Part shown: positions 13,701 to 26,700 of the stretch, in pieces | How the letters are laid out: every line of letters starts with the position of its first letter | How positions within the stretch are numbered: position 1 is the first letter of the stretch | NCBI GenBank assembly: GCA_902728285.1 | Contig: CACVBU010000534.1 | Span: 566,251 to 630,250 of the forward strand | Direction: 5' to 3' | DNA from: Clytia hemisphaerica | Taxonomy: Eukaryota > Cnidaria > Hydrozoa > Leptothecata > Clytiidae | DNA: 64,000 bases | Position numbers and translations under genes: made by a program | Notes under the pieces: generated by a model | Database searches by the model: none | What the model saw: the letters and a program-made list of their open reading frames with translations, nothing else | Told to the model about the DNA's origin: nothing

Positions 13701-15910
13701 TGCTAAGAAGTATGCTCTTTTTCACTTGCTTGCTTGGTGTTCTGTAATCTCATAAAACGGTTTCAAAATGACCAATGACCAAACTTACTTTTGCTACAAC
13801 TTTTATTTACCACAACGGGTTTTCTGTTTTAAAAATTTCTTTGTTTAGTTTTCTTGAAATAAATTGACCACATTACCCAGTAGTGTATTTCCTATAGAGT
13901 AAAGGAATAATGGACTTTTTCAGGCCTGATTGAATATGATTTGCTATCACGCATTGTACTCCGCTTATACTATACCTTTTGAGCCTGTATACTTATCAAA
14001 AAAGCCTTTTGCTTTGGGATATCTCTTTAATGATCTTACCGAATGACCCGTTAATTCAAGCCCTAAACAGCTTGGGCCAATGAAATTTAGGAATTAGATA
14101 TGCATAGTCTTAATTCAAAATTTAGGTATTACTTTTTAAATTTGACTCCTTAATCTTTAAAAAATGTGAAAAACTAATTTTCTTACATTCCTTTTGTTTC
14201 TCAGGGCACTGTAATTTCAAAGACATTTGTATTGGTTCGAAGTTGGGAAGTATAATTAGGACGTTAGTAAAGTAGTTTTGTTTATAACAGAGCTGTAAGC
14301 TGTTGAGCTGTAAGCCTTAGGTCTATCTTAATTCAGGAGCTACTGTGTAGTATTACAAGCATCAAGGTTGTAACAAGAATCCCTTTTTTACTTTCTCTAA
14401 TCAACAAAGTCAAGTATGATTTTCTATAGAATAATCCATTGATCCACTTTTTCGTTCTACCCGCATAGTATTGATTATTTTTATGCTATCCTTCTTTACG
14501 ATATTCCTCCAATCCTACAATTCAGGTATAAGATCCACAATAGTGATTTAGAAGAAATTTTGAAGAATGAAAGAAATCAATACATTGTTTCATTTGACCA
14601 AGGTAAGCTTAACACATTGCCAAAATACTATAATTTGTGTACTTCAAATATGAAAACAAAGTAGCCTAATAATATCATAAGCATCTTATAGGCACATATT
14701 CTATTTTAATTAACACACTCACTGCATAGGTGGTATGACTTACTCTCCCTACATTTAAGTTTCTAAAGTTTATTAGATCCTGGACCACTGTACCTTTCTA
14801 TTGCCTTTCGCTGTTGAAGAGAAATCATCTCTTTTTCTTGCAAATGCCCTATTTGGAACTTTGGCACACTTTTAGATTGTGTTCCCTTCAGGGAATTCGA
14901 ATATAATTCTTTTGTATCTTAGGGAAAGTCTATGTTGCATTGCGCCATGGAGTTGACGATAGTATTATCTTGCAAAGTAGCATAATGGCAATCCTGTTGG
15001 ATATTGCTTTACGTAGTAGTGATATTGTAAGAAATCATACTTCTCAAATTGTAATTCATACTGTATTTCGTACGTTTATCTGACAGGTGACGGCTCATAG
15101 CATATACAAAGTACAAATAAAAGCTTGGCATTTAAGCTTTCAAGAGATTGGTTTTCGAGCATCTGTCACACTCCTAATGATCATTCTAAGGAAAAAAGTC
15201 CGCTTATTAATTTTGGAAAATATTTTCAGCTAACACAAGCTGAACGAACTGCTCTAAATAGCCTGGTTTTAGCTTAAAATTACCTTTTTTCGGTAATTGC
15301 AGCTGTAATAATTAAACCATTTTCTTTTAGAATTCCCAATATCTAAATAGTATCAGGAGCTGTATAGGTAAGGATTTTCATTTTTGCAAGTTCGGCCTCT
15401 AAGAGTTCCTAAGGAGCTTGTACTCGAGTTTGTCAGGGCTGAATGATAACTACATATGTTTAGCAATGTGTTACAGTCATTTTGATGATATTTTTTTCAA
15501 TCCTTGATCCCCTTTCTTACAGCTTTTGACGCAAGAGCTAATTAGGTGTATTAAAGGACCAGGAAATGAGAAAATTTTATATTTCTTCATGATCAAAACC
15601 CTGATTACCCGTGATGCGCTCTTCTGTTAGTAGAGCACGGAGGTGCGTCGCTTTTTTCGCACTTACTTTTACCCCAAAATACTATCTTTAAGATCAAGGA
15701 ATTGCGTATTATGAAATGGTATTGTTGATATGCTGATTTTCAATTGCAGATAAAGGAAACCCACACTCAACATTTCAAAGATTAAAACCCTACGTTGAAG
15801 ATTTGAATGTCAAACTTGTGAAAGGTTTATCCGCAAACGGTTGGGATTTAACAAAATACCATTTAAATGCTGACGAATGGCGATATCAATGGCCTGATAA
15901 AGCTCTTTAG
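10720..15910 (+). CDS. RUSF1: RUSF1 (RUS / DUF647 family protein), 13 exons
   Basis: Exons 10720-10872, 11094-11171, 11469-11629, 11884-11916, 12179-12284, 12664-12765, 13158-13228, 13525-13709, 14205-14262, 14526-14602, 14923-15026, 15331-15367 and 15750-15910 join in consistent phase to 441 residues, close to the length of vertebrate RUSF1. Family hallmarks include FLPQGYPTSV near residue 54, YQLWDTVQ, the glycine-rich GATRAALTLHQARRNNMAD near residue 190, and a C-terminal VDEWR-like ADEWRYQW. Hydrophobic segments in the middle suggest a membrane protein. Plant relatives (ROOT UVB SENSITIVE) are tied to UV-B and vitamin B6 responses; the animal role is unclear. Exon 9 uses donor AC|GTTAGT, chosen because it alone keeps the frame into exon 10. 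An acceptor-like TTTGTAG precedes the start by 32 bases. Confidence 0.92.
12076..12150 (+). repeat. Dispersed repeat family F, copy 1
   Basis: A GC-rich block (ACTAGCCGTCACCCGGCGTC, later GCTGAATGCATCATAAG and CCTTTGGAT) in RUSF1 intron 4. Related copies are at 22187-22277 (opposite orientation) and 49580-49670. Confidence 0.6.
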
Positions 15911-16141
15911 TCTTGTTTATGGTAGATTATTATTTAAAGTCTTTTAAAAACGTTGAATGTAAAAGAATATTTATTATTTTCTGTTTTCTGTTTTTCTTGG
16001 TATTTTGATTAATGATTAATTTTGAGGTTTTCCTTCGAAAATTAATTGGGTTTTGAAGTCGGAAGATATTTTTTAGCATTTTGGCAAATATTTTATACTT
16101 TTTTTAGTATTCTCGCCACCAATATATAAAATTTTAGCATA

Positions 16142-17417
16142 CTGTATATGGCCCCCAAAACGGAGGTTTTCATTAAAATGAAGATTCTGACTTGTAGATT
16201 TATCAGAATTAAACGATTTTTGTTTATTTTGAAAGAATGATGAAATTGATTTTGAAAAAATAGGCATGTTTTTGCTGGTTTGAGACGGATTCACAATAAC
16301 ATATTTGCGTCTAAAGGAAATACTTTAACACCAAAATTAGATAAAAATTGCATATAACTCACTCTAGCTCCTTGGATATTGAAAATAAGTTATGAAAACG
16401 GGGTATAGGGAACTTTCTACACCTAATGCCGTTCAGAAAATGCAAATACATCTGTGACTTTAGAGGCTAGGTAAAAGATATAGTATCTTAAAGGTCAACC
16501 AGTATTTCGGAGCCCTAGAATCAGCATTGACAAAACAGAAAATTCTAAATATGAGAAAAAGCAAAAAATCTTGGAATTCTATTCCTATCACCTTGAGTTA
16601 ATAGTTTATAACAAAAAATTAACATTATATATAAAGTTTTTCGCTGAATCAGCAAAAACGGCAAATTCTGTCATTTTTTTGCAAAATATAGGAGAAAAAT
16701 ATCTTTAAAGCTTAATATTTTCAGTTTCAGTTAAGCTTTTTTTCTAAAATTTTCACAGCTTATTCCATACATGAATGGAACTATTTTCAAAAGAGATTTG
16801 TTTTCAAAAACTTGATTAAGACGTTGTTAAATCAAAATTGTCATTTTGAAAATTTCTAAATTTTCAGTTTGGACTTTGCAATATCGAAAATCTTGAAATA
16901 TTTCATAAAAATCATAAATTTTACATCCATCGGGTCGTAGATTTAAGGGAAAACACAAATATGTTCATAGTTTTTCCCCCTATTACCACTGGGCTTAATA
17001 ATTTGATTTTAGCTACACCTCCGTTTTGGGGGCCCCAAACCTGCATTTTGACAACCAGGGGTATAATGTAAAAATTTTATCAAATAAATTTTTGCCCAAA
17101 ACCCTCTAAATCATACTGTATTTCAAAACTATGGTCAAAATTTTGTATTCATATCTTAAAGATATCTCGAGAAATCGCTATTTATTATTTTATTATTATT
17201 ATTTCAAACCTCCGTTTTGGGGGCAGTTAGAAAAAAGCTACCTATCTTTAAGCGATTGAAAAATATTGTTGAAATTGAAAATTTTGAAAAAGAACTTCCA
17301 GGAAATAAAGTAGAGAGGTTAAAGGTTTTCATGCAGCAAAAATTTTTGTAAAATTTCTTTTCCTCTAGATCTGAGAGAAATTTCAAATTTGATCGCCGTT
17401 CTGGGGGCCACATACTG
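16142..17417. mobile_element. 1.28-kb TA-flanked element E with internal copies of its end motif
   Basis: Ends read CTGTATATGGCCCCCAAAAC on the left and the reverse complement of CAGTATGTGGCCCCCAGAAC on the right, flanked by TA at 16140-16141 and 17418-17419. The terminal block GGCCCCCAAAACGGAGG recurs inverted inside near 17025 and 17209. The interior is AT-rich with no coding frame. It lies between RUSF1 and BRAP. Confidence 0.8.
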
Positions 17418-17770
17418 TACAGTGTAATACTCTGATAATCGTCAATTGTATCCATTTTCTCCAGAGGGATCTGAACTCTGCCTCAAAATTATATTTGATC
17501 CTTCGAAAGTGGGACCCAATATTTGTTTCTATCTGTTTGGAAGATTTTCTGTCTCCGAGGATTTGATGAAAATTTGATGAAAAAAGATTCCATTTCGCCT
17601 ATGACTTTGCTTTAAAACTTCTTATCCACTTGCTGAAATCTAAACCATATTTGACTCATCTTTTTAGATAAAAGCAAAAAAATAGAATACATACAAAATG
17701 AAATAAGTTGGCAAAAGATGACGGAACATTTTTGTGATATGACTGGTGAAGTTGTGGTTATTACATTGTG

Positions 17771-20700
17771 ATGATCTCCCTGGTAGTGCTTCGATTAGAA
17801 ATTCAATATGCTGACCAAAATATACAAGACTTCTATTACTCCGCAGGTATATAATACCAGAAAAATATAGTTCTCGTTGTTACAGAGTATTATTCTTAAT
17901 CAATTTTTTTTTTCAATTCTTCAAAACAAAAGTTTTTGAGGATAATATTTTCTTTCTGGGTACATTTCTGACACTTTTACTAATGGTATATAAGGGTGTA
18001 GCATGAGGGGTAGATCATCCAGCTACGGTGTGCAAGGTTCTTGAAATGATATTTGATGTCTTTCTGCTTGATGCTCAAAAAATAAAGAGATGGGATCAAA
18101 GGGAAGTGGAGAAATTCAGCGAAAGGAGTGGCACTCTTCCCTATACGTCGGGTGGACAGCTAAAGAAGGGAACCTTCGGGTCGCCCTCGGCTGTGGTCGC
18201 AAACTTACTAACGTGTAGATAACATGGAAATGCTATTGAAAATTTCACGATTCCCTAATAAAATTCAATCGTTTTATTTGAAGCACTCACAGAAAGAATT
18301 GGATCGCTACAATGATGTTTCTCTCTGAAAAAGTTTCATTAACTTTCACTATTTATTTTCAGAACAATATTTTGAACGTCATACTGAGCTGTGTACTGAA
18401 ACAGAACTGAATAACTCTGGATTACGTTTGTTATCTGAACAAGTGGATATTCCCGAAGTCTTCAAAGAAATACCTGAATTACACCAAGGAGAGAGAAAAT
18501 ATCAAAATATTGTTGTGGAAACTTATTACCCTAAGCAAGAAGGTAAAATTGTCTTCTTTAAATTCTAAATTTTATAAAAAAAGGTCTAACTATAGATAGA
18601 TAGAAAACATAGTTTTAGGATTTATGGTTGTTTAACAAACACATTATAGTTTTGGGATTTATAATACTTAAAATTATCAAACATTTGAAGCAAAACTCAG
18701 GCTGCAGAAACTTCTGAAACTGTCAATCTGCGTCACTTGTTTACAATTGCTTCAGAAATTTTAATTTTTACAACCCTGGTTAACTTAAAGCGAGTTCATC
18801 CCTGTCATAGAGCTTATAGGTTAATGTTTGATGGGCGTACGGAGAAAAAAATGTGGAAATCTATTACAATTAATTTGGTTTGGTTGATTCGACCAATTTT
18901 TCAATGGTGTTTCACAAAGGATTTTGTCTTTAATTTATAAACCCTATAATTAATATTTCCTAGTTAAAAGTATGATAGCAACCACAATTGCTGCAAAGCT
19001 TCCTATTACAATCTAAAGAAAATCTCATAATAGTTTTAGCTTGGATTTTGTCTTTAATTTTATATATATAGCAGGTGGTATGGAGGGAGCAGAGAGGCGA
19101 AGTGATTCACTCAGTGAAGGAAAAGAACTGACCGGTATCAAATATTTCTCCGGGAATCCATCTGTTGAACGAACCCAGGGAATATTGCATCTCTATAAAG
19201 ACAAGTAAGAGATATTTTTCGGATAATTTTATCTTATGATTTTTTGGGATAAATGAGAACAATGTCCGGCCTGAGAACTGAACAGATTAGCCAAACTTTA
19301 GATTTCAAAGAAACTTTGGTATTTGCGGTAATTCCTTTACTTCCCAACTTTAAATTAGAGCAGATTTTGTTCAATAATTGCCAATAATTTAAAAACCAAA
19401 GTGATTCTGTAGAATAAATCAATTGTTAAAAGGATGCTTATGTCGGTGTTTTTTACACTTTTGGGAAAAACGTGACATTAAATTTTCTAAAAAACGGTTT
19501 TTCTTGAATAAAAATTAAAATGAATTTGAACGAGCATTTTGGGATGAAATCTTCCAAAAAGGTGTAACACGCGAGCTTAGAACTTTTGGTTTTGGTCCCA
19601 GGAGCGAAGAAGGATATAGTGTGCAAGGGGGTTCCAGGTCCCACCTGAAAATTCAGGTCCTACCTAATCCTAAAATTCCCACCTTCAGCCCAGAATCCCA
19701 GATCCCAGCTAAAAACAAAAAAAATTAAAAACCGTGCCTTTCGCGTTAATAAATTCTCGCACTCATTTTACCCGCGTACTTTTACCTGACGAGTTATATA
19801 AGTGTAATAAGGTAAGCAAAAGTAAAAAAAAATCATTCTTAAAGATATTTATTCAAACATCAAATGACCTGTAATAATAAAAAGAAAAGTTTAACATGGT
19901 AAAAAATTATTTATGAAATATATAAAAAAAAGATATCATAAAATCTGAAAATAAGAAATTTTACTTTAACTTTTTCCAAAACACCCAAAGTCCCACCTAA
20001 AGAAATTAACTCCCACCTTAACTTGTTTCTCCCACCTAAAACCTAGAAAACCGAATTCCAAAATCACACCTGAAAATTTTCGACCCAAATCAGCAACCCC
20101 CCCCCCCACACACACACTATTCTGGGGGGTGCACACTATGGGATCCAATATTCCGAAATATTAGATTTTAAGAATTTTGGAATTATGAGAGTTAAGTGGC
20201 TCTTGGATTGATTCTGATGGTCTGAACTTGTTACATTATGATCTCTATATTTTATGAAACAATGACGAAGAGCACTTTTGGATCCTAAATTCCACCCGAA
20301 AAACATCTCTGAACTTGAACAATTATAAAAGATGCATTTCATCGTTAAAATGGACTGATCACAATCTAAAATTAATCAAAAGTCACTTCCACTTAACTTT
20401 AAAACATTCTTAGATACCAAAAAGTGCGGTTTCACGAGCGTTTTGGGATTAAAAATTATATTTTAAAGTGGTGAACCTACCCCAACCCTAACCCGACCCT
20501 TACTTGTCGCAAAATGGAATTATTAATCCTACGGGGCTCTATCTGAGCTTATTTTAGGTCATTAACGTAACGACGTATCATGCATAACGTAAAAAATCAG
20601 TTTAGAGCTTTTTAGGATATTTCATTCCAGACTAAGACGCTTATTTCGGATAAGGCAAAGTATGTTACTTTAAATGAAGGATTTGATAATCCTTAGATGC

Positions 20701-23700
20701 TCTATTCTAGTGGAAAATCTTATTTTCGTGTTCTTAAGAGCCTAAACCTTCCAAATAGTTAAATTTGAACTACTTAATATCAAATAAACATACTACAATC
20801 CTTAGTTTAAAAAGAACTCAAAGAAAAATTAGAAATAAGTGATCCCAAACTGCTCCCAGCTGGAAGATTTTTTATTTACGAATAGAAAATACATAAATGC
20901 TCCATCCTGCCAAATTTCAGTTCTAAACCCCCACCAGATCAAAAGTTATTGCTCATGGAATCTATAATCCATTTTCATTATGGAATCGTTTAATCCTAAC
21001 GTGCTCCTAACTTTAAGAGGTTATAAGTACTGGTTTAGTTTCTCTAGAAGGCTCGGGAAAAATGGAATGGAATCTTCAATCCGTTGCCGATCCCCTGATA
21101 TCATATTAAGAAAAGGTGCATTTTGTATTTTGTTTTTAAACCTGTTTAAAAAAACTTCACGTTTTTGCCAAAAGTGTAAAAAACACCGACTTTACAGAAG
21201 TCTTATTTAGGCCTGGACGGCGAAGCACGAGAAAAATACAATTCGCCGGTCTAAAAATTGGCCTAAAATCTAGAATTCACCGGGGTTATTTTTTGGTTCG
21301 CCAGCCTATCAAAAACAAAGCTAAACCCCTGCTAATAAGAACATTTTAGAATAACAAAAAATTTAGCTCTACTCAAATTGAGACGTTCTAAGAAAAACGT
21401 ATACGACAATTTTTTTGTTGACAGATATTTGACGCCATTGGATCCGGATTTTCCGCGCAGTGAGTTGATTTGCATCATTGCTGTACCTGCCAAATACACG
21501 TGTCGTGATCTTCAGGACTTCGTCGCACCAGCAGGGTAATTCTTTTTTATTTACTTTAACACCTTTGCTGCTACTATCTTACTAGAGTATACTCGTAGTA
21601 GAGGTCTTAAAATACATGTATACTTCAAAGAGTCTTTTAGATACAGAAGCTTTCTTATTGCATTCTTAAAATCCACGTAAAATAACTGTGTCGATTGGTA
21701 TGAAATTGAAAAGGCATTTGAAACAAAACTCAGGCCACCGAAGCCTCTAAAAGTCGAACTCTCGATGAAAATTCCAAAAGGAATTTTCGATTTCTAGATT
21801 CATAACGATTCAAAACTTTGACGAGGTATAGTCACAGAATAGTCAATGCGAACGTTTTAAAGCTTACTGGACCAATAAGACCTTCTATATATTAATAGCT
21901 GTAGTCTGTATGTCTGTTTTCTGTGTGTCACTTTCGTTTTCTTTTTGATTGATAGATCGGATAGAGCCTGGTTTAGACTTTATTCAGCCTTTGTTTTGAA
22001 ATTTAAGGTCCATCTACATTTAACAATTTTAATTTCTTCCCTGACTTGCCTGCTCTTTTTTTCTCTTTTCTTTTATATCTTTTCGAATGTAATTAACAAT
22101 CCTATTTGTTAATGGCATTCGAATTCTTTTCAAAACAAAACATCACATTTCAAATGTAAATCAAACTCTGAAGAGATTTTTTATTGATCGTGCTTTTAAG
22201 CCAGCTTCAACATCCAAAGGATATTTAGTGCGTTCAGCTACAGCTTAACCGGCTTGCGACGCCGGGTACCGGCTAGTTTGCATTATTACGTTTAGCAATG
22301 TTTTTGATTTTCTGAATACCAAAAACTATAGACCCATAAGATCCTTTTTCGATAGTTTTCTTCAAGGAAGTTTTTCTTCCGCTTACCCTTGATGAAATTT
22401 CCAGACATTAAGCAGATAAATATCATAAGTCCCCTAATAGTAGGGGGCAAAGCCTGGGGTTCTGTGACATATTTTCTACGACCTAGCCATTTTTAGTCTA
22501 TTCCAAAGAACAGCATATTGCAAGATATTTTTGAGAGGGAGGACGCGGATTAGGCCCGGGAAAACTTTTTATGACAAAAATAGTGACGTCATAGGCAAAA
22601 CTGCAAGGGAAATAAGGGGTAGAGAAATAGCTGATTTTTAAAAGTCAAAATAAACGAAAATGATTGGTACCATCTGAAAGAGCATGAAATTCTGAGCAAA
22701 AAATTGTATTACGACAACTCTCTGACTAAAACACACAAAGGAATACAGCCGCTTTAAGACCAACTAACTGTCAGCGCTACTGTGATTTGACGTCAAATCT
22801 TGTCCTGATCGTACTGACGTCGGTATGTTTTTGAACTTCAAGGCTTGGCCCCCTACTATAAGAATAAACCAAGGAATTTAAAACCTCTAAAAGAAAATGA
22901 AAGAAATTAGTTGAAAAAGGAGCCGATTAGCGTAAATAAATCCTGCGAAAATTAAATTATTTTTGAAAAATAGATACCATTTTATTAGCGTTCTTTGGTA
23001 TGACTCGGCCAGAGATCAATCCTCCCACCTTGTATACTAGCGTCAGATGATCTATTACGAAAAAACTTTACCCTTCTGTTGAAAAATGCGCATTTATGTA
23101 TTTTCACTTTTGAGGACGGTAAAATGGCTGGAGCGATTACTACGGGTTGTTCTCTAAGGGCAGAAGCTTTCGCGGGCAGAAACTTTCGCGATACGATTCT
23201 TGCCCTTTTTCGCAAAAGTTTCTGCCAAGTAAGAAATTACACGAGAAATTCGCGAAAGTTTTTTCCGCGAAAAGTACACTTTTTTTGCTATTTTATACTC
23301 AGTTTTCAGTTTTTGTGAATTTTTATCGCTTTTTTGCCTGCAAAATGAAATAACCGTCTAAAATTCGCGAAAGTTATAATATCTGCTGAAATCGTTCCAA
23401 AAGTTAAATTCGCAAAATTTTGCGATATGGCAACCTCGCGAAAGTTTCTGCCCGCGAAAGTTTCTGCTCTTAAAATTAGAACCGTCTCGTCGTTTCCATC
23501 TCCGTCGTGGATAAACACGCATATATAATTTCGGTGTTTTATAGGGAGACCATTCAATACATGAAGATTTTGAGAGATGCACGACCAAATCAGTATATGA
23601 TTCTCATCAAGTTCCGAGATCAGGTAAAAAGTATTTCGAAGTCTTCAAGCGACCCACACTTAGCTTTTTATGAAGCATATTTTGAGGGATTTTGGGGTTG

Positions 23701-26700
23701 AGAATGGGAAGATGAATTTCAAGATGACTCTAGAATGTCTTAGATGACACTTGACTTCTACAGTAGATCAGAAACATGTCTATAAAATTGACATTCGAAA
23801 ATCATGTCAAATATTTCGTGGTTCAGACTGCACTTTAGAAAATCTCACAATTTTGAAATTGTGACAAAAAATGTCATAAAAGTCATTGAAACGGTAGTGA
23901 ATTAATATCGATTATGATATAAACTAAAAGTAAAGCTGCTTATTTTCTAGAGCGTTTTTTTAACTAGTATATTCACTTTCCACTTCCCTGTTCGAATGTT
24001 TGTTTTATGAATGCTCGTAAGTTTTTTCATTTCCACAAAACCTTTATTTATCGATAACAAACAAATATTGCGACTAATATTTCCACGAAATATCTCGTTC
24101 TTTTAAAAGAAATTTTCCTCGTCTCTATTTTCAGTTGAGCACAGATAGTTTTTATCAAGAGTTCGAAGGAAAACCATACAATCTGCTTGAAAACGAGGTT
24201 TGATAGAAACAAAGCTTCTTTTATTAATTCGCTGATTCTGTCTTCAAAATCTCATTTCACGAGTTTTGATTATAATAAGATTCTAATATTATTTTCAGAT
24301 ATATGAAAATTTTCGCCGAGGCTGTTTTAGTTCCACAATTCTTTGACTCAAATTAAATCATACAAATGTATATGTTTATCACTTTTTTTTAGGTTGCACA
24401 TCTTGTATACGTGTCGAAAGTTGAGACGATTCCTACATCAGAGGTACTTATAGAATTTACATTTTACTAAAATTTAGTGAAATTTGATACTTTATTCTAA
24501 TTTATCGGGGATAATGATGTCGATTGAAAAGCGACCGTTGTGCAAAAGTAGAGCATCCGGCTACGTTGCGTATGGTTATGGGTTCAATCCTCAGCCGGGT
24601 CATACCAAATACTTTAATACTTTGTAACTATCTGTTTAATGCTCAGCAAGTAAAGAGAAAGATCAAGTTTCGGGTCGCCTCCGACCTCGGTCGTATCCAG
24701 CTTATCACCACAAACCTACAGTTGATCTTTTGAAATGAAATTCCAAAATGACTTCTTATTATCATTAATTTCAGGGTGGTTATATGCCAGTTACCGGTCT
24801 TACGGAACTTCCAAATTGTCCAGTTTGTTTAGAACGAATGGTAAGAAGAGCCTTTGATATGTCTAACATTTGTCAGACTAATTTAGTAGTTAACAGTAAA
24901 AACTATCGACCCCTTGACTTTTAACCTATATATAGTGTCAGCTTAGAAAAAGCACTTATAGTAATGGTATAATGGTACAGCGAAACCATTTTGTATCTGT
25001 TTTGGGGTCGGTCCGAATAGTAATGGTATAATGGTACAGCGAAACCATTTTGTATCTGTTTTGAGGTTGGTCCGAATAGTAATGGTATAATGGTACAGCG
25101 AAACCATTTTGTATCTGTTTTGAGGTCGGTCCGAATCTACAAAAGAAAAGGGTTTATGTGAAAGTTAAAAAATTCTTGCTAATAATGTTTTCTCATTGCC
25201 GTAGAGACATTTGCAAGCTTTTCTAGAGTTTCAGTTTCTAGAGATGAGCTTTGAACCACGATATTCTAAATGACTTTCGAGAAACATGCTTGAACTCACG
25301 TTTGTAATGCCCGAGGTCGTCATTTTTTTCTAGACCAAATCGATTTTCCCTACATTCGATTCCCAATGATAGTAACTATTTTAGTTTCTTACAATCATTG
25401 TATTACCTTCTTCACTCATTTTATTCATAGGACGAATCTGTGGCCGGCATATTGACTGTTTTGTGCAATCATTCGTTTCACAACGAATGTCTATCTAAAT
25501 GGCAAGACGACTGGTAAACCCATGTTTCTTTCTAAACACGTTATTCCTTTATATCTTTATAACAAGATTGGAAGCGCCAAACCATAATAAAAACTAAGAA
25601 TTTAGAGAAGCAATGGTCGAATGGACTAATGTGTTATGTTATGTTAGTTCAAACATCTTTAACTTGTCTTTGTTTCTTTCCAGTTGTCCAGTTTGTCGGT
25701 ACCGACAGACACCTGAAGAAGAGGTCGATCAAACGTGTTTTGAATGTGATGCCAAAGAGGTTGGTAAACTGTTTTCTGTTCCACTTTTTACACATTTCTC
25801 GCTTAGCCAAATTTATACACCTTTTCAACCGTAGCTGCCAATTGCCGCGCGGGCATATCCCCCCATAAACTCGATCCAATCCTTTTTTGACACCTTTTTC
25901 TATTGTCTATAGGTGCAAAAAAAAGACTGGGACGGTTTTAGGGTGGTAAAAAATGCCGGCGCGGCAATTGGAGGCTACGGTCGAAAAGGTGTATTTGGTT
26001 AAACTCGAGGATATTCACCTCTCAGCCTGATATCAGACGAGGGAGGGGTCTGAGTTCCAGGTTATCCCAATAATATACTTTGACGTCTTTCGGCCCTGGT
26101 TAACTTTAATCTAACTCTTCCTTTAATGCAGTTTTTGGTCTTCGAGGGTTAGGGGGTAAGTGCATTAAGCAGCCTTAAGAGATGGTTAAGGATTAGAAGT
26201 ATAGTAAACCAAAGGTCGCGTCCCTAATCCTTCTACTTTCGAAATGATTTTGAAGTTTAGCTTAAAAAGCCCAGACAAAATTTTGTAGTTTATGACAGAG
26301 ATGTGCAAACCACTAAGATTTAAAAACAATTTCTTGCTTCTTGTAGAGCCTTTGGATATGTTTGATTTGTGGATATGTTGGGTGTGGTCGATACCAAGAA
26401 CAACATGCTTTTCAGTAAGACTTTTTTTATTCATTTTAACTCTGCTTTGATACTCGTTAGCCTGATTGTAAGCTAACTTTTTGCTTGTGATCATGATACA
26501 AGAAATATCGAAACGTCAAGAATGAACAAAATTTTGTTTTTCGTCTTTACTTTTGTTTTTGAGAATAATCTGGCCCAGAAGAAAATTTTTTCCCAACACC
26601 TTTCCAAAATTCATCCAACATTCGTCCAACATTTCAATTGCTATGTTGGATGAAATGTTGGAATCGTTTACCTCGGCCTTTACTCGTTAGCCGTGTAAAA

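Noticed and set aside
20465..20520. AACCCTAACCC sequence resembling telomere repeat
   Set aside because: Only about two imperfect units inside an intron.
24530..24605. tRNA gene on the plus strand
   Set aside because: A-box-like and B-box sequences are present but acceptor and anticodon stems do not pair; read as a SINE head.
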